This document shows positions 16,892 through 21,010 of a stretch of DNA of 21,010 nucleotides, piece by piece (position 1 is the first letter of the stretch; each line of letters begins with the position of its first letter). Source of the DNA: Candidatus Nitrosocosmicus sp. (GTDB lineage Archaea > Thermoproteota > Nitrososphaeria > Nitrososphaerales > Nitrososphaeraceae); assembly GCA_030452275.1 (NCBI GenBank), contig JAKDMR010000008.1, positions 1 to 21,010 on the forward strand, given 5' to 3'. A program made the translations under genes and the position numbers. The notes beneath the pieces are model-generated. The model made no database searches. It saw only the letters and a list, made by a program, of their open reading frames with translations, and was not told the origin of the DNA.

Positions 16892-18057
16892 CTAAGTTAA
16901 GGGTCATATTTTGGGCCAACAGCCTATCCTTCTAAGATACTTTTGCATACAACATACTAGTTCCTCTTTTGTTTCATAGAAATAGTTTGCACACACATCT
17001 TTCTTCAGATTCCTGTTTACTTTGGTTTCTACAGGGTTTAGAAAAGGTGATCGTTTTGGTAAATACAAAACTGTAAGCCAGTTAGATTGTGTCTCCATAT
17101 ACCGTTTGGTCTTTTTGCTGACGTGAAATGAAGCGTTGACAATGACAAGGATAAATCGCTTGACCTTTCTTTTTAGTACGTACCTTTTGATGTTTCTCAG
17201 ATGATTTATGAAATCGACACTGTTTCTTGTTTTACCAGTCATATTGAACTTGATTCCGTTATACGGATAAAGCAGTGTTATGAAAGCGTTGACTTTCTCT
17301 TTTTTGGTTCCAGGATGAACTACTTTTTGCTGCTCTCCTTTCATCATATATGTTCTGGTTATGTACGGTTTCGTGTACAGCCAGGTTTCATCCTCAAATC
17401 CCAGAAGTATCTTTTTTTAAAAGAGCACGAGATACCTTCTTGTAGCTCTCTATCTTCTCCCTCTTTTGCTCATAATCATCATCTTTTTCTTTATCCAATA
17501 CAATCTTTGGCTGCTTGTACACTATACCTAGGTCATGAACTATCCTCCATGTTTGTTTGGGACTAACATTCATTCCTAGAAGTGAGGTAAGATAGGTAGC
17601 CAGTAACCTTATACTCCACGTATTTTTTAGATACCCAAACGTTGTGGGTGACTTGTTGAGTACAATGTCTTTTATCATCTCTTTGTTCTTGTCAGTTGAT
17701 ATGACAGCTCTTCTACCACCATTTTTTCTTCTATTTCGTATGCCTTCCAGACCATCTTTTCTATAGTTGTTAATCCAGTCATACACATTGCGATAGTTGA
17801 CATTCAGGTCCTTTGCTATGGTCCTATACGATAAACCTTCCATCTTTTGTTTTATGGCATATGCTCTTCTGTATTCTTCCTTATCACGCGTACTTTTCAT
17901 AAACAAGAGCAGTTCTTTTTTCTGTTCCTTGGATACTTCAAGTCTTAGAGGATGATATGGCACATGCTATGATGAGTATATCAAAGCTAAATTCATTTCT
18001 ATAATTGCAGAGGATGAATGTATGGAGTGTTGATGAAGGATAAGACACTTAACTTAC
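16892..18057 (-). mobile_element. IS630-family insertion sequence, about 1.17 kb
   Basis: Terminal inverted repeats: the left end starts CTAAGTTAAGGGTCATAT (16892) and the right end, read inward from 18057, starts GTAAGTTAAGTGTCTTAT; 15 of 18 positions match. Both ends are flanked by TA (16890-16891 and 18058-18059), the target duplication of the IS630/Tc1/mariner group. One transposase gene fills the interior on the minus strand. Its frame is broken and a catalytic Asp is lost, so this copy should be unable to move by itself. The ends still look matched, so it may be mobilised in trans. Confidence 0.85.
16904..17963 (-). pseudogene. IS630-family transposase, frameshifted and missing a catalytic Asp
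   Basis: The N-terminal part (17963-17394, GTG start after an in-frame TAG) holds a helix-turn-helix (YRTIAKDLNVNYRNVYDWINNY) and a second DNA-binding segment. The C-terminal part (to 16904) holds the DDE domain, and its frame continues upstream of the ATG at about 17347 as GFEDETWLYTKP, the first catalytic Asp. The frames are joined by a +1 shift near an A7 run (minus strand 17418-17412); six As would restore L-K-K-I-L-L-G-F-E-D-E. The second Asp of the usual DNASFH motif is Val (VNASFH; GTC at 17140-17138, one base from GAC). The third residue, Glu in SPFLNPVE, is present. IS630 elements can use programmed frameshifting, but the lost Asp argues that this copy is dead. Confidence 0.85.
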
Positions 18058-18090
18058 TACTCCTTCCCCCCCCCGCTATCACAATTCCGA

Positions 18091-18127
18091 TTTTTTTAAG
18101 TGTGGGGCTTGCCACTCTTAAAAAAAA
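18091..18127. terminator. Long bidirectional hairpin, probably the displaced aconitase terminator
   Basis: TTTTTTTAAG (18091-18100) pairs with CTTAAAAAAA (18117-18126), and GTGG (102-105) with CCAC (112-115), around a GGCTTG loop, with one T-T mismatch. It gives T-tracts on either strand. It lies 32 bases beyond the right TA of the IS630 copy; without the insertion it would start about 45 bases after the aconitase stop. A run of nine Cs (18066-18074) precedes it. Confidence 0.5.
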
Positions 18128-18278
18128 TTAAAAATCACTCCATTTTATCTTTTCTCGCCTTTTCTAGCTCTTTTTTTCTATTTTATTATTCATATCCCAA
18201 CTAAGGTAACATAATAATTAGGCTACCGGCGGTAAACAAAACAATTTAAATGTCGAGCCAAAAAAACATTTTTTGATC

Positions 18279-18677
18279 TCAAATTCTCAAATCAGAGACC
18301 TCGAAAAACCCTAATTTCCCCAAATAAGGAATTTCTTTTCTAAATTTTAGAGCATCTTTTACTAAAAAACCATATCTCTTAAATGAATGATTCGATTTTA
18401 TATCCTCAATTGAGAAATGCTTCTGATGGTCACCTAAAAAGACATCAATAGTTGTATACTTTAGGACTTCGTATACAAATGCCTTGCCTATAATTACACC
18501 CTTAGATAGGTTGCTTTCATCAAAACCTAAAGTGAAGCAAGCATCCTTATTGACGTTTTTTGAGGCGTGTATCAAGAAGGGACCTCGAAAATTGGTATTC
18601 CATTTTCTGATTTCTATAGTCTTTCTTCCAGTTGCAAGCAAATCAGCATAAGGCTGCTTCAAAGAAAGACATTTCAA
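18279..18677 (-). CDS. ASCH-domain protein
   Basis: 132 residues. The N-terminus reads KCLSLKQPYADLLATGRKTIEIRKWNTNFRGPFLIHAS, the typical ASCH core (PUA-like beta-barrel) with the GxKxxExR-like segment at GRKTIEIRKW. The remainder gives GVIIGKAFVYEV and a C-terminal strand GFFEV. ASCH proteins are predicted to bind RNA, and some hydrolyse modified nucleosides; no specific substrate can be given. Start is TTG (18677-18675), as the nearby ATG at 18672 is out of frame. A TATA-like GATATTTAAATC (18701-18712) is centred about 29 bases upstream and supports TTG. It is probably monocistronic, with 216 bases to the sirtuin gene. Confidence 0.8.
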   Translation of the reverse strand: MKCLSLKQPYADLLATGRKTIEIRKWNTNFRGPFLIHASKNVNKDACFTLGFDESNLSKGVIIGKAFVYEVLKYTTIDVFLGDHQKHFSIEDIKSNHSFKRYGFLVKDALKFRKEIPYLGKLGFFEVSDLRI

Positions 18678-18893
18678 ATATTCTAAATTCTTAAATTAAT
18701 GATATTTAAATCATAATAATATTCTGTAGAGGGTTCAAACCAATTCTATTCTGAAATATTGGCGGGTTTGTACAGGTATGAAAGAACATCTTAACTTGCA
18801 TGTGATGAAAAGGTAGTCAATTTACTACGTGTAGCATTTGTATATTTTTGAGTCTAAATTATCAAACTCAATCGATTCTCCTCTTGATCACGA

Positions 18894-19673
18894 TCAAATA
18901 TTAATAGACTTAAGTATTTTTGGTAAAATCTTTGATGCACTTTCTCTTATTGAGAAATCCATTAAAGAAATCATCTCAGTGACATTGGGATTTATCTCTA
19001 TCAGCACCGCATGATTTTTAACAGCATAGTATGGTAAAGTATTCGCCGGAGAAACGTTTAATGAAGATCCAATTACAAACATTACATCACATTCAGATGA
19101 TAGTCGAACGGCTTGATTCCACGCGTCTAGAGGCAATTGTTCCTCAAACAGTACCACATCAGGCTTTAATATATTACTACAAACTGGACAAATTGGAATT
19201 TTTTCTTCATTAAAATTATTGAAAAAATCGGAATAATCATATTGTTCTCTTTTTCCACACACCATACAAACTATTCCAAAAATATTTCCATGCAATTCTA
19301 TAACATTTTGGGACCCACCACGTTGATGCAATCTATCAATATTTTGAGTTACAACACTACTCCTTCCGGGTCTAGTATTTTCAAATCTTCCGATGGCTGT
19401 ATGAGCTTCATTACATTCAGCTTGGCACACAAGTCTCTGTCGTGAGTAAAAGAAATCCCAAATCAATTTTGGATTTGAAATAAAGGCAGAGTGAGAAGCA
19501 AGTTTTGCTGGGTCGTACTTTTTCCATAATCCGTCCTTATCTCTAAATGTAGGAATTCCACTTTCCTTTGAAATTCCAGCCCCTGTAAAAAATACAAAAT
19601 TTTTCGAATTTTCAATAATTTTTTGAATCTGAGTTAAATTATAAGAATGATCTTTGCCATGAATGCCCTCCAT
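18894..19673 (-). CDS. Sir2-family NAD-dependent protein deacylase (sirtuin), SIRT5-like
   Basis: 259 residues. Rossmann and NAD motifs: GAGIS (31-35) with SGIPTFRDKDGLW; TQNIDRLH (109-116); the catalytic His128 in ELHG; GSSLNVSPA near 202-210. A zinc site is formed by Cys136, Cys139 (CMVC) and Cys162, Cys165 (CPVC). Sirtuins remove acyl groups from lysines, consuming NAD+ and releasing nicotinamide and O-acyl-ADP-ribose. The SIRT5/CobB pocket motif Y-x2-R aligns with Phe75 and Arg78 (FFYSR), so the acyl-binding Arg is kept while the Tyr is Phe. Succinyl or malonyl activity is therefore uncertain. ATG 19673 has a TATA-like GAATTTAAATTC (19694-19705) about 27 bases upstream. Archaeal sirtuins can act on chromatin proteins such as Alba, or on metabolic enzymes. 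Confidence 0.93.
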   Translation of the reverse strand: MEGIHGKDHSYNLTQIQKIIENSKNFVFFTGAGISKESGIPTFRDKDGLWKKYDPAKLASHSAFISNPKLIWDFFYSRQRLVCQAECNEAHTAIGRFENTRPGRSSVVTQNIDRLHQRGGSQNVIELHGNIFGIVCMVCGKREQYDYSDFFNNFNEEKIPICPVCSNILKPDVVLFEEQLPLDAWNQAVRLSSECDVMFVIGSSLNVSPANTLPYYAVKNHAVLIEINPNVTEMISLMDFSIRESASKILPKILKSINI

Positions 19674-19722
19674 ACTTGTTATTTATAACGAAAGAATTTA
19701 AATTCATAACTGCATTTGGTTC

Positions 19723-19917
19723 TTATGCATATGCTCGTAAATCACTTGAGACTTTGATTCCAGTACTACTTAAGCTAAAATTGATACTAGGGCTGTCATA
19801 CTTTCCCAATAGACAAATAGAGCCATGGCCTATCATTTGAGAGAACTGGCTGAGGTTATTGATGTTTAGGTCATGTTCTATAAATGATAGGATATAGTCT
19901 AGAAGGTCGAATAACAA
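19723..19917 (-). CDS. Possible small protein of 64 residues, unrecognised
   Basis: A TTG-initiated frame between the sirtuin and msrA genes. The N-terminal half looks helical (LFDLLDYILSFIEHDLNINNLSQF) and the middle strand-like (GSICLLGKYDSPSINFSLSS). I recognise no family. It ends just before the sirtuin TATA box, so it fits the space, but there is no convincing promoter. It may be a chance frame or a gene remnant. Confidence 0.2.
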   Translation of the reverse strand: MLFDLLDYILSFIEHDLNINNLSQFSQMIGHGSICLLGKYDSPSINFSLSSTGIKVSSDLRAYA

Positions 19918-19938
19918 ATATTACTATACAAGAGTAAA

Positions 19939-20526
19939 TTACAAACCTTTCAAGTATTCATCCTTTACACTATTCTGAAATTTTGATAATAATTTTTCTA
20001 CTTTTGGGTCAATCACATAACTACAATAAGGTACATTCTTGTTATTATCATAGTAATTCTTATGATATTTCTCAGCAGGATAAAAATTCTTAAATGGAGT
20101 GATTTCAGTGACTATGGGATTAGAGTATACTTTCTTTTTCTCAATATCTTCTTTTACGACTGTTGCTGTTTCCTTTTGTTCCGCTGTTTGATAAAAAATG
20201 GCAGATCGATATTGCGTTCCTACATCATTACCCTGTCTATTAAGTGTCGTTGGATCATGGGTATACCAAAATATTTCAAGGAGTTTTTCTAATGGAATGA
20301 TTTTCGGATCAAATCGGATTTGGGCAGCTTCAGCGTGACCAGTTTCACCCGTACAAACTTGGTCATATGACGGGTCATTTAGAAATCCCCCGGAATAGCC
20401 AGGTTCGACAGAAAGGATTCCTCGAACTCTCTTAAAAATGGCCTCTGTGCACCAAAAACAACCGTTTGCCAGAGTTATCTGTTCAAAACTATTAGACTTG
20501 TTTGAATTTTCGCCTTTGTCGTTCAT
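19939..20526 (-). CDS. msrA: Peptide methionine sulfoxide reductase MsrA
   Basis: 195 residues. The catalytic motif GCFWCTEAIF (Cys23 nucleophile, Cys26) follows a 17-residue polar leader. The rest matches the family: GYSGG, CTGETGHAEAAQIRFDP, FWYTHDPTTLNRQGNDVGTQYRSAIFY and a C-terminal YCSYVIDPK, whose Cys may resolve the sulfenic acid. It reduces the S epimer of methionine sulfoxide in proteins and peptides, with electrons from thioredoxin, in the cytoplasm. Start ATG 20526 has an AT-rich box (about 20545-20562) upstream. No MsrB fusion or neighbour is present in the window. The gene is transcribed towards the sirtuin gene, in the same direction, but separated by 265 bases. Confidence 0.95.
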   Translation of the reverse strand: MNDKGENSNKSNSFEQITLANGCFWCTEAIFKRVRGILSVEPGYSGGFLNDPSYDQVCTGETGHAEAAQIRFDPKIIPLEKLLEIFWYTHDPTTLNRQGNDVGTQYRSAIFYQTAEQKETATVVKEDIEKKKVYSNPIVTEITPFKNFYPAEKYHKNYYDNNKNVPYCSYVIDPKVEKLLSKFQNSVKDEYLKGL

Positions 20527-21010
20527 ATAAATAGACTAAAAGGTCACCTTATTAGATTTATTCACTCGCTCTGGGTGTTTTCAATAGAAAACTGCAAAGA
20601 AACGGAATAAGAATATGGTTTTGAATAGATCCGATTTCACTATTAAGGCTTTCCTCTAAAAATAGAATACAGGGCATTTAGATTTAGCTTTAGCTTTATC
20701 ACTAGCTTTATCACTATCTTTAGCTTATCCCATCAACCAATCAAGAGTTTTAAGAAACTCTAAAAAAGATTCAACTTATCATGAACAAGGACACCATCGA
20801 TGTTTACTACAAGGATTAGTCATCTAAGAGTATCATTAATTAGTCGATATCAATCAAGCGATATCATCAAGAATATATCAAGAACGAACGAATTATAGTA
20901 TCCTTAATTAACCAAGTATAAAGATATGAGTTATGAATATACCATAGTAACATAAACGAAATCATAATGTATCTAAATTACTAGCATAGTAAGACTTTTT
21001 ACAAATTGTA
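20527..21010. other. Noncoding, repeat-rich region at the window end
   Basis: No supported gene. The tract at 20681-20727 is built of short units (GCTTTA and TTATCACTA variants). A perfect 7-bp hairpin AGAGTTT/AAACTCT with a TAAG loop lies at 20744-20761, without a following T-run on either strand. Imperfect direct repeats of GATATCAATCAAG type occur at about 20843-20882. A gene may start beyond the window. Confidence 0.4.

Noticed and set aside
17201..17566. 121-codon plus-strand frame inside the IS630 element
   Set aside because: It is antisense to the transposase and crosses its frameshift; no recognisable domain.
18061..18075. C9 run beside the IS630 right end as part of the element
   Set aside because: It lies outside the TA duplication and inverted repeat, so it belongs to the flanking aconitase 3' region.
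20744..20761. Perfect 7-bp hairpin as a terminator
   Set aside because: No T-run follows on either strand and no gene ends here.

Overview
The window looks like a piece of an ammonia-oxidising archaeal genome of the Nitrososphaerales (soil Thaumarchaeota, perhaps Nitrosocosmicus- or Nitrososphaera-like). This is inferred from several things. The DNA is AT-rich. A two-domain multicopper oxidase lies next to a ZIP metal transporter and an MntR/DtxR regulator. There is an archaeal-type topoisomerase I, an M1 aminopeptidase, and small secreted proteins of a kind I associate with this group. Most genes have TATA-like boxes about 25-30 bases before the start codon, which suggests leaderless transcripts; several starts are TTG or GTG. 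I see no tRNA, rRNA or CRISPR array.

Layout. 38-714 (-): a SufR/ArsR-type Cys-containing regulator split by a frameshift in an A8 run. 957-1880 (+): a membrane-anchored, probably surface-exposed beta-rich protein. 2234-5789 (+): a metal-handling cluster of multicopper oxidase (interrupted by one in-frame TGA), ZIP transporter (overlapping TAATG junction) and an MntR-type regulator with all six metal ligands. An AACC-N2-GGTT palindrome lies beside the TATA box of both the oxidase and the regulator, which suggests one metal-controlled regulon. 5790-6398: about 0.6 kb with no gene I can support. 6399-7157 (-) and 7447-10215 (+): a divergent pair, a peptide:N-glycanase-like transglutaminase-fold protein and a large M1 aminopeptidase. 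10356-10997 (+): a small secreted protein followed by a clear hairpin terminator. About 11120-13567 (+): topoisomerase I, whose Toprim region extends well upstream of the first usual start codon. 13713-14267 (-): a UspA protein. 14496-16877 (+): aconitase. 16892-18057: an IS630-family element with inverted repeats and TA duplication, its transposase broken twice. 18279-20526 (-): three separately promoted genes, an ASCH-domain protein, a sirtuin and MsrA. 20527-21010: repeat-rich noncoding DNA.

How the parts fit. Oxidase, ZIP and MntR form a plausible Mn/Cu/Zn homeostasis unit. The PNGase-like enzyme and the aminopeptidase could act in turn on glycosylated or proteasome-derived peptides. MsrA, UspA and the broken regulator point to oxidative or general stress. 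The IS630 copy sits 13 bases after the aconitase stop and appears to have pushed the aconitase terminator hairpin 1.2 kb away.

Four genes carry reading-frame problems: regulator, oxidase, topoisomerase 5' end and transposase. Whether these are real, recoded or sequencing errors is the main open question about this window.
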